64,000 nt of DNA from positions 80,118,909-80,182,908 of the forward strand of contig NC_071353.1 of the NCBI RefSeq assembly GCF_943734655.1. Direction: 5' to 3'. The notes under the pieces were generated by a model. It was not told the DNA's origin. It saw only the letters and a program-made list of their open reading frames with translations, and did not search any database. The stretch's first letter is position 1; each line of letters starts with the position of its first letter. The translations under genes were made by a program, and so were the position numbers. Shown one piece after another: positions 9,931-24,497 of this stretch. Source of the stretch: Sabethes cyaneus (taxonomy: Eukaryota; Arthropoda; Insecta; Diptera; Culicidae).

Positions 9931-12850
9931 AAAAAATCATGCATACTCTGTTCCCCATAGCAGTACCACCAGCCGCTGCGAAAGTGTCATCCATCGCAAC
10001 CAACTACCACCCGCTTCTTCGTCCGAGTCGACGCTCGCACATCTCACATTCTACTATCAGAACACACGCGGATTGCGCAGCAAAATTTCTGATTTTGCAC
10101 TGGAGGTTTGCGACTCGCCGTACGACTGCATTGTTTTAACCGAGTCATGGCTTGACTCGCAAATCAATTCTGCTGAGCTGTTTGGGACTGAATACACTGT
10201 GTATCGCTGCGACCGTACTTCAAAGAATAGCACCAAAGCAAGGGGCGGCGGAGTGGTCATCGCTGTTCGACGTTCATTATCGTCTGCTTTGTTAGTCGAA
10301 GCAATGGATGAATCGCTTGAGCAGTTATGGGTAACAATAATGATCAATGATTCGAAAGTTGTGATTGGCGCTGTGTATCTTTCACCTAATCTACGAAGTG
10401 AAGTTGATATCATTGATCGTCACATTTCGTCACTTGGAAGAGCGGTCAATTCGATGGATTTTAACGATGATCTACTTTTATTTGGAGATTGCAACCGTCC
10501 TGGTTTATCGTGGTCGGCTCATCCACACGCTGGCTAGCTCTTTGTGGACGCCCTTCACTCATCAGTGAATGCAGGCAGCTCATGCCTATTAGATGGTATG
10601 GCTTTGCATAGCATGTTTCAGATCAATCATATATGCAACCAGAATGGAAGATTTCTGGATTTAGTTTTTTCGAATCAGCAAGCTTTGTCAGCTTGTTCAG
10701 TCACAACTGCACTTGTTTCTTTCTGCAACATTGATATACATCATCCTCCCTTGATGGTTACTTACAACAGGACAGTCAAAACTCATTTTCTTGACGAATT
10801 CGACTATAACAGTTTTGACTTTCGGCGGGGTAACTACGATGCCATCAATATAGCATTAAGAGAATTCGATTGGACATCAATCAGCGCATGCAGTAATCCA
10901 GATGAAGCTGTTTCGGAATTTACCGTCAAAATTCAAGAGCTAATTCTCCAATATGTTCCCAAAGTTCGTCCTCGCCCTAAGCCTATTTGGGGAAATCGAT
11001 TACTTACCCGACTTAATCGTTCCCGGAAATCAGCACTTCGTGCCTACCAAAGAAATAGAAATTCAGCTGCTCGATATCGTTTTATTACATCAAGCAGAAC
11101 ATATAAAATGCTGAACAAAAAACTGCATAGTGATTATGTACGCAGAACTGAGAGAAACCTACGATCAAATCCAAAAGGCTTTTGGAGGTTTGTGAATTCG
11201 AAGCGTAAAGAGGACGGGCTTCCATCTAGCATGTAACTGCGGCATAATGAAGCGTCCACTGACAGCAGCAAATGCGAATTGTTTGCTGAACACCTTGCAA
11301 GCGTTTTCAATTGTGAGTGTGCTTCAAGAGACGATATCGCTGCGGCCCTTGTCCACGTTCCTAGCAATATGTTCACTGTAGAAACTTTTACAATTTTGGA
11401 CGAGGAAGTGGCCATAGCAATTATCAAATTAAAACAGTCCTATCGCCCCGGACCTGACGGCATTCCTGCTGTTGTGCTGAAGAAATGTTTTTAAACATTA
11501 AAGTCACCGCTTGTCTGCATTTTCAACCTTTCTTTACGATGCCAACAGTTTCCTAGCAGCTGGAAAGAGTCGTTTATGTTTCCGGTGTTCAAGAAGGGTG
11601 ATAGACGTAATGTGGAACAGTACCGCGGTATTTCATGTCTGTCCCCCTGCTCGAAAGTTTTTGAAGCTATTATGTATAACCATTTGGTATTCAACATAAA
11701 AAGCTATATCTCTACGGCACTACATGGCTTCTTTCCTGGCAGGTCCGTAACTACTAATTTATTGGAATTCACTTCATTCTGCTTGCGTGGAATGGACCGG
11801 AGTACCCAGGTAGATGCTTTCTACACTGACCTGAAGGCTGCATTCGATCGTGTTGATCATGGTATACTATGTGCTAAATGCGATAAACTTGGAGCTTCTG
11901 TTGCAATTGTATCATGGCTGGAATCTTATTTACGAAATCGGAAAATTGCTGCAAAGTTGGGTGCGTCTCAATCTGGCTGGTTCAGTAACAATTCTGGAGT
12001 CCCTCAAGGCAGTATACTGGGACCCTTACTTTTCTCGTTGTTCATTAACGATGTAACCAAGCTACTACCACCTGGCACACGATTATTGTACGCAGATGAC
12101 ACTAAGATTTTTCAGCTAATCAAAACGAACTATGATTGCTGTAGACTTCAAGCGTTGATCGACTTATTCGCAGATTGGTGCTCCAGCAATTATCTGACGC
12201 TTAGTATATCAAAATGCAGCGCAATCAGCTTTCATCGCAAAAAACAGCCTTTAGTTCACGATTATCGCATTGATGGAATACCTCTGCAACGCTGCGAAGT
12301 AGTCACTGATCTCGGTGTAGTGTTGGATACTCAACTGACGTTTAGTCAGCACTATTCCATGATTATCAGCAAGGCTAATCGACAATTCGGACTGATCATG
12401 AGAATTGGCAAGGAGTTTCACGATCTTGGTACCCTGCGAGCTCTTTATTGCTCGTTGGTGCGCTCAATCTTAGAGACTGCCTGTACTGTATGGGATCCAT
12501 TCTACGACAACTGGATAAAACAGATTGAACGCGTACAGAAACACTTTATTCTTAGAATCTGCCGTACTCCACCATGGAGAAATCATGACAGCTTACCTTC
12601 TTATGCTGACCTTTGCCTACTGATAGGAATTAAATCCCTTGAACAACAACGTAAAGACATCATGGCTCAAATGGCTCATAAGATTCTCAATGGAAGCTAC
12701 GACTGCCCAACCATTCTTTCAATGCTTCAACTACATTGCCCTCTTCGTCCACCACGCCATCAACGTCTGCTTCGGTTGAACGCGCATCGCACAAACTACG
12801 GTCAGCATGCAGCCTATTCGTCGACTGGCTATAGCATACAATCGGTCTGA
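9931..12850 (+). pseudogene. Jockey-type LINE ORF2 (EN-RT), three stops
   Basis: ORF2 of a non-LTR retrotransposon: an apurinic-type endonuclease followed by reverse transcriptase, the enzymes of target-primed reverse transcription. The endonuclease starts at FYYQNTRGL (~10045) and includes TESWL and a GDCNRPGLSW motif. The reverse transcriptase shows PGPDGIP, YRGISCLSP, FYTDLKAAFDRVDH, GVPQGSILGP and the catalytic LLYADDT (~12087). One frame runs for the whole 2.9 kb with no frameshift, interrupted only by stops at 10535 (TAG), 11234 (TAA) and 11492 (TAA). ORF1 is absent, so the copy is 5'-truncated near 9930. There is no RNase H domain. Clade beyond the Jockey/CR1 group is not assigned. Confidence 0.88.
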
Positions 12851-12965
12851 ACATGCCTTAAATTTTTAAGTTTTGACTTTTGTTAATGTTTTTGATATAA
12901 TTATGTATTTAGTGTTTAGTTTTGTTAGCTATAGAACCTTTTACGAAAAGATGTTGGGTTTTTTT

Positions 12966-13004
12966 GCCGGCTTGAAAACTGCCATGTGTCCATTTCAAGG
13001 CGGC
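12966..13004 (+). other. stem-loop in LINE 3' UTR
   Basis: GCCGGCTTGAAA (12966-12977) pairs with TTTCAAGGCGGC (12993-13004) with a single mismatch and a 15-base loop, about 115 bp after the ORF2 stop. LINE 3' UTR stem-loops can be recognised by the element's own reverse transcriptase; that role here is inference. Confidence 0.45.
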
Positions 13005-13396
13005 TTTTCCCAATCAACAACATTATTCATTAAGACATTTCTGTCGGATGAATTATACATTGGAAGATGATACGGTGAACATGGTAGCTTGTGTATCATT
13101 TGTGTCTAGTTTAAAAGTAGCTTTATTGTGTGAAAACAAGTGCTATTAGTGATCTGGTGCAGTGATCTGACGGTAATTTTAGTGATATTGATAGATAAGT
13201 AAAAGTTTCTTTGCATACTTTTGATTTATTCTGTTTATCAACGGTTTAATTATAAACCAGCGCCGTACATAGTGCCTATAAAACTAGACGCTACGACCGG
13301 CGGCTGCTTGAAATTTCATTGTTGTGTTTTTTGCATTGTTCACTGCCTTGAGTGTCTGCCGTTGCTGCTGGACGAGTCCAGCCGGCGTGCGTGTGT

Positions 13397-14467
13397 ATGC
13401 AAGTCGCGATGGATTGTGCAGCATGTGGTAATGTAATTCGGGCCAGCGACGATCCAGTTGTTTGCGTAGGTAAATGCAAATCTGTATTTTGCAGAGTTTG
13501 TACGCCCCTAACAAAAATAGCTGCGAAAATCGTAAATGATAATGAAAATGTTGTCTTTAAGTGTGCATCATGTTTATCAGCCCAAGATAACGGTGGCAAA
13601 AATGACGCTGTCTGTAGTGAGCTGACTGAGATGATAGGTAAATTATCATCTGTCTCTCAGTCGCTTGCACACAGCCAAAGCGAAATTGAAAGCCAGATAA
13701 ATAGTGCAATTTCTAATGGTATCGATAGTATTTTGAAATCTATCAGTGAATCTCTTCGTGAGAGTATGGTAAACATTGAAGCCAGTGTTGCCAAAAAGCT
13801 GGATGATTTCAAAAAAACTATTATTGATAACATGAGTCGGGATATTAGTGTAGCCGCAATGAGTAGGAAAAGAACGCGAAATGAGCGAACGGTTCACTCT
13901 GAATCGGACTCAAATCCCAGTAAGAAAATTTTAATTATTCGTGATAAGCCGATTGTTGACAATTATAGATCTGATGACGAGGTTTTTTCAGGTAATAATA
14001 AAACTTACGCGAGTGTGTTAGCGAGTTCATCCGGGAATACGGTAAATAAAGTCCAGCAAAAAGAGAAGCGTAAGGCTCGACTAGTCATTGTAATTAAACC
14101 GGTTGAGTCTTCTCAATCTAATGAAGATACGAGATCTTTTTTAAAAAGAACATTAGATCCAAAAAAACACAAAATTAGTAACTTTAGAAACGGGAAAAAT
14201 GGTTCGATTATTGCTGAGTGTGCAATAGGGGATGACATTGAAGTCGTGAAAAATGACATTCAAAGCAATCTGGGTGGACAGTTTAACGCTGTTATTCCTA
14301 CAATTGCTAAACCGAAGGTTAAAATTGTAGGAATGAGTGATCAGTATTCCCCCGATGTTTTCGTTGACTTGCTTAAGAGTCAAAACGAGAACATCGGCAT
14401 TAATGAAGTAAAAATAATTGCGCAATATGAAAATCCACGTTTCAAATATAACAAATATAATGTAGTA
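13397..14467 (+). pseudogene. L2/CR1-type LINE ORF1, 5' part
   Basis: N-terminal two thirds of a LINE ORF1, an RNA-binding/chaperone-type protein. It begins with a cysteine-rich PHD-like finger (CAACG, VCVGKC, FCRVC, FKCASC; about residues 5-60 from the ATG at 13397). Then come a serine-rich, helical stretch that may be coiled coil, a basic RKRTRNERT segment, and an RRM-like region. The frame is interrupted exactly at 14467 by a DNA element. Removing that element with one copy of its 4-bp target duplication brings YNKYNVV directly onto IEVDKDTYKSL at 18997. ORF1 fragments of this kind with PHD-like and CCHC fingers are known in L2/CR1-type elements. Confidence 0.82.
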
Positions 14468-15035
14468 GACACATTCCGCGGGCCGGTATACCAATCAGAC
14501 ATTTTATAAAACATGCTTTTTGCATTGTTGATTATTTTTCCATGATTTGGCAATGTATGAACCTTTTAAAACTGCCGTAACTGGTATTCTAGCATTTTCG
14601 GAAGTTATATAAAACGTGTATCGAAAATAAATGAAATTTACAAGAAATAAATGATTTTTCGTGATATTTTTGAAAATGCTGCTACAGTGCGCTAAAACTT
14701 TTCATAATATCACTTGTTTTCGACCAACTTACAAAGGAATATATGCTGAATCCATTCCAAAAATAGTTTGGATGTAATTTTGCAGTTATTTTGTATTTCA
14801 AGTGGATGAAATAGGGCCATTTTCATGCGTTGTAACGTCACGAAAAAGGCGTACTTTTTCGCTTTCGCAGAAAAGTACAAATTCGAACAATCTAATAATC
14901 CGAATGCTCTTTGTACTCAAAAATACCTTTAAAACGGTGCCTAAAGAATGGAGATAAGTAAAGTAGAACCTAAGTTACAACTGATTGAAGCTCGCGTTGT
15001 AAAGTCACGGCGGTCAGCCCGACGGATTCAAAACA

Positions 15036-16096
15036 AGTGAGACATAAGTAATAACATCGAAACCTTAAGGCATTGAATAAAAGTTGCTTCAGAAAAGTTT
15101 CTTCATTTTAAAAGCACTTGCTAGTGGTGAAAAAATATTCGGACATTAGGGTGTCCTCAAGCAGATACAAAAAATATTTTCTCTATTTTAAATCAGAAAT
15201 GATAGCTGTCTACAGAACATTTGAAGAAAAACTAATTTCAAGAAACTTCATTGAACGCTGAAAATTTCTATTTCTTACATGAAAAAAGTTATAGAGCCAA
15301 ACTCTTAGGGACACCCTCAAAAACAGGGTTTTCGATCTAGCTCTTTAATAACGCTTCGTACACCTTTTAGATGTTCGAATAAATTGATAATCAAATTAAA
15401 TTGCACATTTTCTATTCACATTTACTAGAGCTCTATCTTTTTCCCTTTAGGAGCTATCCCTTGTTTCTTTCATTTCGACATGTTCACCTACGGTTGCCTT
15501 CATAATTCCTTTTTTTTTAGATATTCCTCAGTGTTCTGTCCTATATTGTACATGGTGGAATACAGCATAAATTGACTCACAAAAAACAAGTGAGATTAGC
15601 TGTTTATAGCTGCTTTTCCCCGAGGTACAGTACATTAAAGAGTACATGTAAAAATAAAAAAGCCAGTAATAGCTTCTAAAGGGAAAAAGATAGAGCCTAC
15701 TATTTTCGACAAAAATGTGCAATTTAATTAGATTACCAATTTATTAGAACATTTTCAAGCCATACGAAGCGTTATTAAAGAGCTAGATCGAAGAAAAAAA
15801 ACTATTTTTAAGGGTGTCCCTAAGAGTTTGGCACAAAAACTTTTTTCATGTACGAAATATAAATCTTCAGTATTCAACAAAGTTTCTTAAAATTAGCTTT
15901 TATACAAATGTTTTGTAGACAGCTATCATTTCTGACTTAAAATAGAGAAAATATTTTTTGTATCTGCTTGAGAACACCCTAATGTCCGAATATTTTTTCA
16001 CCGCGAGAAAGTGCTTTTTAAATGAAGAAACTTTTCTGAAGCAACTATTATGCAATGTCTTAAGGTTTCGATGCTATTACTTATGTCTCACTTTCT
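15036..16096. repeat. 1.06-kb fold-back, ~430-bp arms
   Basis: The left arm starts at AGTGAGACATAAGTAATA and the right arm ends with the complement (TATTACTTATGTCTCACT). Matching continues inwards for about 430 bp on each side (for example GACATTAGGGTGTCCTCAAG near 15140 against CTTGAGAACACCCTAATGTC near 15965), with scattered mismatches and a centre of roughly 190 bp. It may be the palindromic body of the AGTA element or a separate fold-back transposon nested in it. The open frame at 15958-16239 is just part of one arm. Confidence 0.75.
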
Positions 16097-16450
16097 TAGC
16101 ATCCCTCCCACTGCGCTACGTAACTTGTGAACAACCCCACAATTACGTAGGCGAAATAGTGAAAGACAAATTAACAACACATTTTTGGATTATCCCTTAT
16201 GTACAGAGGGCAGCAACAGCGATAATTAACGAATATTAAATGAACAGATTTTTCGTGACGTTACAACGGAGCTACGACCCTCTCTGTGCAAACCAGAGCG
16301 TTGTAACGTCACGAAAAGTAAAAGCTGTTTAAAAATTAACTTCACTAACTATCGGAATGCTGAAAACGGCAAGTTGTTCAGTATTCATCTCTTATCAAAT
16401 CATAGAAGAAAATCTTTAGATAAAATTTGAAAGGGAGCAGAATTTTCATG

Positions 16451-18756
<2,306 letters not shown>

Positions 18757-18992
18757 GATAGAAGAACCAAAAGACGTATTTCTGGCGCGTTGTAACGTCA
18801 CGCTACATATTTGCTTTCCAAAACAATCTGGGCAAAGCAAATGCTATTAATTTGTTCACTTTTAATAGGAAATTTCATGCTCTTTCCAAATATATAATAA
18901 TATTTGGGGGTTTCTCAACGATTTTTCCAGCTAAAACATAAATACTGTGCAAAGAAAAGTCAAAACGTTGTAACGTCACGGCGGAATGTGTC

Positions 18993-19317
18993 AGTAATTG
19001 AAGTTGACAAAGACACTTATAAAAGCTTGATGAATGCTGGTAAAGTAGGCATCGGGTGGGATAAGTGTCCTGTTAAAGAGGCCGTTAATGTTTTGCGTTG
19101 CTTTAAATGTGGAGAATTTGGCCACAAAAGCACGGAGTGTGTTAATACTGAAACATGCTCTAAGTGTAGTAGAAATCATAAAACATCCGATTGCTCTTCA
19201 ACTGAATTTAATTGCGTCAATTGTATAAAATCAAATAAAGACTGTATGAAAAAAGAAAGAGCAACATATTGTCAAGTAAATAGCAACAAAAGGAATTGCA
19301 ATGCGATGGGAAATTAG
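18993..19317 (+). pseudogene. L2/CR1-type LINE ORF1, 3' part
   Basis: C-terminal third of the ORF1 begun at 13397, resuming right after the AGTA element. It reads IEVDKDTYKSLMNAG and then zinc knuckles CFKCGEFGHKSTEC and CSKCSRNHKTSDC, plus a third Cys-rich block (CVNCIKSNKDC). These CCHC fingers bind element RNA in LINE ribonucleoproteins. The frame ends at 19317 and overlaps the start of ORF2 by about 20 bases. Confidence 0.85.
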
Positions 19318-20258
19318 AAATAGTCTATCTGAATATTGCTGGTTTATCTACAAATTATGTTGCTTTGCGACATCTTGTAGAAATAAAACGTCCAATGTTG
19401 GTAGCACTAGCTGAAACTCATATAGTGGACGCTGATGCCTTTAACCAATATAGTATACCGGGTTATAAAGTTGCTTTTTGCCTTTCGCATTCCAGGCATA
19501 CTGGTGGTGTTGCTATTTACGCCAGGGAATCAATTAAATTCAACATTCGTACAAACGAATCTGTTGAGAATAATTGGTTTCTAGGGATTTCAGTTGAAAG
19601 AGGCATGACGATTGGAAATTATGGAATAATATATCATTCCCCTAGCTCAAGTGACCAGCGCTTTTTAGAAATTTTAGACAACTGGTGGGATAATTTTATA
19701 GACTTAAATAAACTAAATATTATTGCTGGTGATTTTAATATTGATTGGCTTAGTGGACAAAATTCGAATCAATTAAAGCAGTTAGCAGATTTTTACAACT
19801 TTAGACAAACAGTTTGCCAATTTACAAGAATTTCCAGACATAGTCGAACGTTAATTGATCACGTGTTTTCGAACTTTGACATGGTACATTCTGTTACAGA
19901 GGCCGATTACAAAATTTCAGATCATGAGACAATTTTTATTTTGATCAAGAATGACCAAACCCGTGATGATAAAGTAAAGATAAAGAGCTGGAATAGATAT
20001 TCGAAGCAGGCAGTGTCTCAGCTTGTTTCGAGAAGCTTGGATTTTCTTCCAATAACTGGTGATGTGGACCACAAGGCAGCTGTTCTTACCAACACGCTGA
20101 AAGAGTGTACCAATAAGCTTGTTATTGAAAAATATGTGGAACTACATAATACGAACAACTGGTACTCTTTAGATCTGACACGTTTGAAACGGAAAAGAGA
20201 TAAAAAGTACAAGCAGTTTCGTAGAAGTAATAGTAGTGATGACTTTCAATGGCACTGA
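19296..20258 (+). pseudogene. L2/CR1-type LINE ORF2, endonuclease part
   Basis: Apurinic-type endonuclease that nicks target DNA for reverse transcription. Motifs in order: LNIAGLSTNY, AETHI (catalytic Glu), GGVAIYA, IIAGDFNIDW (~19725), SRTLIDHVF, and KISDHETIF (~19915, catalytic SDH). After the domain the frame runs into RRSNSSDDF and then a stop at 20258. The downstream part continues in another frame, and the spacer normally found between endonuclease and reverse transcriptase is missing, so there has been a deletion with a frameshift near 20236-20258. Confidence 0.85.
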
Positions 20259-21921
20259 AGAACAATCGAGTCGAGTAATAGCGAATAAATTTAACAGTTA
20301 TTTCGTTGATAGTGTTCTGCTGATCAATCAAAGTATTGGTTTGGTCAGTGAACCTCACGAAATAATACAGCCGATTTCTAATATCAGATTTGATGGATTT
20401 CGTCCTATTACTTTTGCAGAGTTGAAGGATATTTGTTTTTCTTTAGAGAAATCGGCTGGTATCGACAATGTCAACGCAAAAGTAATACAAGATTGCTTTC
20501 ATGTCATCGGACGCGACTTGTTGGATCTTGTTAATGAATCGTTGCAAACTGGGCACGTGCCTAAAGTTTGGAAAGAATCGCTTGTGATTCCTATTCCCAC
20601 AGTTAATGGAACGGATAAAGCCGAAGAGTACCGTCTTATTAACATATTGCACACATTAGAGAAAATCCTAGAACTTGTTGTCAAAGGCCAGCTAATAAAT
20701 TATTTAAACAGTCATCATTTGTTAATTCCAGAGCAATCAGGGTATCGAGAGGGACACTCTTGCGAAACTGCATTAAATCTGGTACTAGCAAAATGGAAAG
20801 AAAAAATCGAAGCTAAAGAAACTATTCTTGCTGTATTTTTGGATCTAAAACGCGCATTTGAGACAATCTCCAGGCCCTTATTGTTACAAACCTTGAAGCG
20901 ATTTGGTATTGGAGGGCTAGCACATAAATGGTTTGAAAGCTATTTATGTGATAGAACTCAGAAGACTCGCTTTGATAATTTTAATTCTGAGTCCATAGCT
21001 AATATACTTGGTGTACCGCAAGGGAGTGTATTAGGGCCGCTTTTGTTCATAATTTATATAAATGACATGAAACGAGTTTTACGGTTCTGCGTCATGAATT
21101 TATTTGCTGACGACACTGTTCTATTCATTGCGGCTAAGGATCCCAATGAAATTGTAACACTTCTGAACCAAGATTTACATTATCTTTCGGATTGGTTAAA
21201 GTTTAAACAGCTTAAACTCAACATTACCAAGACAATATATATGATTATTTCAGCCAACTCCAGACCAGACGTAAACGTTGTAATTGATGGTGAGGCAATT
21301 GATCGCGTAAATGAACTAAAGTATCTTGGAGTAATCATTGATGACAAGTTAAATTTTAAGTCTCACATTGATAATGTCATCAAGAAAATGGCGAAAAAGT
21401 ACGGTGTTTTGTGCCGCTTAAAAAATGAATTGACAATTAGTAGTAAAATTCTTTTATATAAGTCAATCATTTCACCGCATATAGATTTTTGTTCATCCAT
21501 CTTGTTCCTTGCAAACGAAACACAAATATTGAAGTTGCAGCGCTTACAAAATAAAGTTACGCGATTAATTTTAAGATGTAATAGATACACTTCCTCACAT
21601 ATTATGCTGGATGCATTGCAATGGCTTTCTGTGAAGCAAAGAGTTTATTTTTTGACAATGGTGTTTCTTTATAAAATTCTTAATGGAATGCTGCCTCGAT
21701 ATTTGTGTGATCGAATTGAAAGGGGAAGTGATTTGCATACGTACAACACTAGAAACGCGGAAGATGCGAGAACACCAAATTTTTTGTTTGGAAGATCACA
21801 GAACTCTCTGTTGTACAAAGGAATTAACTTTTTTAATTCGATGCCGCGACAAATAAAACGTGCAGCAACAATGGCAGAATTCAAAAGGCTATGCATTTTA
21901 CACATTAAAGCTAGTTTATAG
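20236..21921 (+). pseudogene. L2/CR1-type LINE ORF2, RT part
   Basis: About 560 uninterrupted codons of reverse transcriptase. Motifs: KSAGIDNVNAKVI, YRLINILHTLEKI, QSGYREGHSC, VFLDLKRAFETI, GVPQGSVLGPLLF and catalytic NLFADDTVLF (~21100). The thumb (LKYLGVIIDDKLNFKSHI) and the typical C-terminus (YNTRNAED...INFFNSMPRQIK) follow. The FADD variant and this C-terminus fit the L2/CR1 group. There is no RNase H. The element ends a little after 22000 with AT-rich, GATGATGATG/ATTATTATT microsatellite-like sequence. It is non-autonomous because of the upstream frameshift and the ORF1 interruption. Confidence 0.88.
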
Positions 21922-22069
21922 ACGTAATTTGATTTATTTTTTGTATTGATTCAAGAAGATTGTATATTTTTTTAATTTTTGTATATTTTTTGGATATATT
22001 AAGTTATCATGTTCACTGATGATGATGGATTTAAAATTGTTATTATTATTAATTTAAAAAGTATAGAGA

Positions 22070-22600
22070 AGACTACACATGTTTGAGCCACGCGCGCGAG
22101 AACAGACATAGATAATCTTGAAATTGAATGATCAGGTTAAAGTCCTGAACAAAGGGTTCGGAGCAGCAGCTGGACAGGCTTAGGTTCGCTTGTGGACTTT
22201 GGAACTCGTATACCATCGCTCACGGCGGTACCGAGTACCAAAAGACTGCAGGATCTCCCTCGTAGTTCTAGATCGTTATCTAGAACCAATTCCGACCAGC
22301 TGTAGCTCAAAATATTAGGTTCGATTCCTAATCAAGTCCAGATAATTTTCGGGTTGGAAACGTTTTGGACTAGCCTTGGACTTTTTTTGAAATATTGATA
22401 TTCACTTGAAAGTTTGATATGTCTGTATTAGAAGCCAGTTCGCTATTTGTTTTTATCACCTGGCTACATTGTTATATCATAAATATCTTAATTAGATAAA
22501 TCATCCCGCTCAAACCGTTGTAGGGGTATGAGGTGGGACATCATCATCATTATTATCATTATTATTACAAATAAATAACAAATAACAAATAACAAGCATA
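22070..22600 (+). repeat. SINE-like repeat with CAT/ATT tail
   Basis: GC-richer block (GGTTCGGAGCAGCAGCTGG, CGGTACCGAGTACC) with a B-box-like GGTTCGATTCC at 22317 and a simple tail of CATCATCATCATTATTATC near 22542. The tail resembles that of the L2-type LINE just upstream, suggesting mobilisation by that machinery. Boundaries are approximate and the SINE call is tentative. The sequence from 22640 to 22830 carries GAGCGCTAATAGCTC, a motif also present at 41150-41175. Confidence 0.35.
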
Positions 22601-22898
22601 TGTAAGCATATGCATATGTAACGTCTTACGGCATGCAGGGTGTCAACCAAAATTTGGAGTCAAGCCACCCTCACGAAAGAACGAAAGATTTTGAGCGCTA
22701 ATAGCTCTTCCAATTTATAACGGATTTTGATCATAAACGATGCAGCAATTGTATGGCTTTCTTCAATAGATTGTTTGCCAATCGCTAAATTGTGAAAATT
22801 AACGGAAGCTTTCATGCTAAAAATTTTCCATACATTTTCCGTATGATAGTCTTGCTTCCCAGGCCCGGACGACCATTACACACCAAGCTTGTGGCTGC

Positions 22899-23176
22899 TG
22901 CTGATTAACATAAGCAAGCATAAGCATAGGATTCCGGCCGTGTGTTGCTACTCCATTATTGACCAGGACCGATGAAAATTGCAAAATGATGACTGGAAAA
23001 AGCATGCTTAGGACAGCGCACTGTTCCTTATTGTGCAACCTTATCAGGTCCGTGCGTGCTGATCAATACCGACGCCGGCCACGTCCGAATGCGGTTCCTG
23101 GTGGGATGGGAAGGAATGTTAGTCCAATACTTGTTGCTAATAAAGACCAGGGAATCCTCTGCATCTTCACAAGCAT
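22899..23176 (-). mobile_element. SINE-like insertion, 278 bp
   Basis: Bounded by a 15-bp direct repeat CAAGCTTGTGGCTGC (22884-22898 and 23177-23191), as expected for LINE-mediated insertion. Read on the minus strand it ends in GCTTATGCTTGCTTATG, a short-unit tail. Its ACATTCCTTCCC-to-GACGTGGCCGGCG region matches the repeat at 55880-55990. Just outside, at 23195-23240 on the minus strand, lies a B-box-like GTTCGAATCTCGACTG identical to that of the SINE at 35091, so it may have landed in an older SINE. Confidence 0.65.
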
Positions 23177-23273
23177 CAAGCTTGTGGCTGCCTTTCAGTC
23201 GAGATTCGAACATGTGACGTCTAGCTTCCCGATCAGATGATTCTAACAAAACACTCACAGAATTGTTGCTTAA

Positions 23274-24493
23274 CCGTTATGTGTGCGACAAAAAAAACAC
23301 CTTTAGCAGGGCGACAAGGGTACCCGGGTACCCAAAATTGATATTGTTATAACATCAACAATTTTAAACCGATTTCGACGAAATAGGTATCATTTGAATC
23401 GTTTATTTATCTAGTTTTGAATCATTTGGCCATTTGGCCACTAAAAGACATACGGAGCCCGAAAATCCGGAATTCCGACAGAGTGTCCGCTGTGAGGAAG
23501 AGAAATGATTGTATTGCAGCAAAATCAGTCATGCGGATATAAAAACTCTAAAGATTCGTACAATGTACTATTTCATATAATGAGATGAATCAGGTTGGCC
23601 ATTCCGAAGTAGGTTCCTGTGGGGTCATGGGTGGCCTGTCCAGGATTGGAGGTAAAACCTAGCAATATGGGTATCAAAGTTCTTGGAATTAGTTCGGTAG
23701 GTGATATTTTTTACATTTCGATGTATTTTGATTGGTTATTTCGAAAATGGTTTCTACGGGGTCACAGATGATACCGCAGGATTCAAGATAATGCTTAGCA
23801 TTATCAGAACCGTTCAAAACGTAGAACCATCCGTTATACATTTGGAACCAGTTCCGAAATTATTAATCAGTACTAAACTGGCCATATCCGTTCAAAACAT
23901 CTAAAAGATCCGCTAAACCAATTCTAATATTGGATTAGGCACCCAACTGGCCATCTGTAATCCTACAGGGACCCAATTCTGGAATGGCCAATGCGATCTA
24001 AAGTCACCAATTTATATAATAAGATGAAAAAAGGGTCCACAATGTCAAGTTCAAAACTAATAGCTTTACTGAAGGCTGATATTCTTTCAAAACAAGCGGC
24101 TTTCCACGTTTTACCGGACGTTGCTCCGGAATTACCGATTCCCGGGAACTACATTTCATTTGATGGCCAAATGCTTTATCTAATCAAAACTAGATAAATG
24201 TACGAATCAAATGCCACTGGTTTCAACCAAATCGGTTCAAGATACCCAAAGTTATGAGCATTGCAAATCATGGGTACCCGGGTACCCTTGTCGCCCTCCT
24301 ACGTAATAAAAAAATTCAAGTGACTCTCATTGCTAAACCCCTTTATGGATATGCACCAAAAAAACCTCAATTACTTAAGATCAACGAGTTTTACGATGTT
24401 GCAAAATTTCAATGACGTATGTTTTAAATTGAATGAGTTATAACTATTTTAAAACTGAAAAGGTACCCGGGTACCCTGTCGCACACATAACGG
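23274..24493. mobile_element. piggyBac-type MITE, 1.2 kb
   Basis: The ends are inverted repeats CCGTTATGTGTGCGACA (left) and its complement (right), flanked by TTAA on both sides (23270-23273 and 24494-24497). TTAA target plus CC-starting ends is the piggyBac signature. Palindromic GGGTACCCGGGTACCC lies at 23318, again at 24272, and almost intact at 24462. The two halves are imperfectly inverted relative to each other (TGGCCATTCCG near 23598 against CTGGAATGGCCA near 23980). No transposase. The open frames inside (23701-23904, 23991-24197) are in the arms and show no domain. A related, much larger copy is at 55156-63534. Confidence 0.8.
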
Positions 24494-24497
24494 TTAA

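Noticed and set aside
13284..13599. Minus-strand frames near the start of the L2-type ORF1
   Set aside because: They are opposite the PHD-like finger region on the plus strand and show no domain of their own.
23274..24493. Kolobok-type element instead of piggyBac-type
   Set aside because: Both use TTAA targets; the CC-starting ends fit piggyBac better, but without a transposase the alternative cannot be fully excluded.
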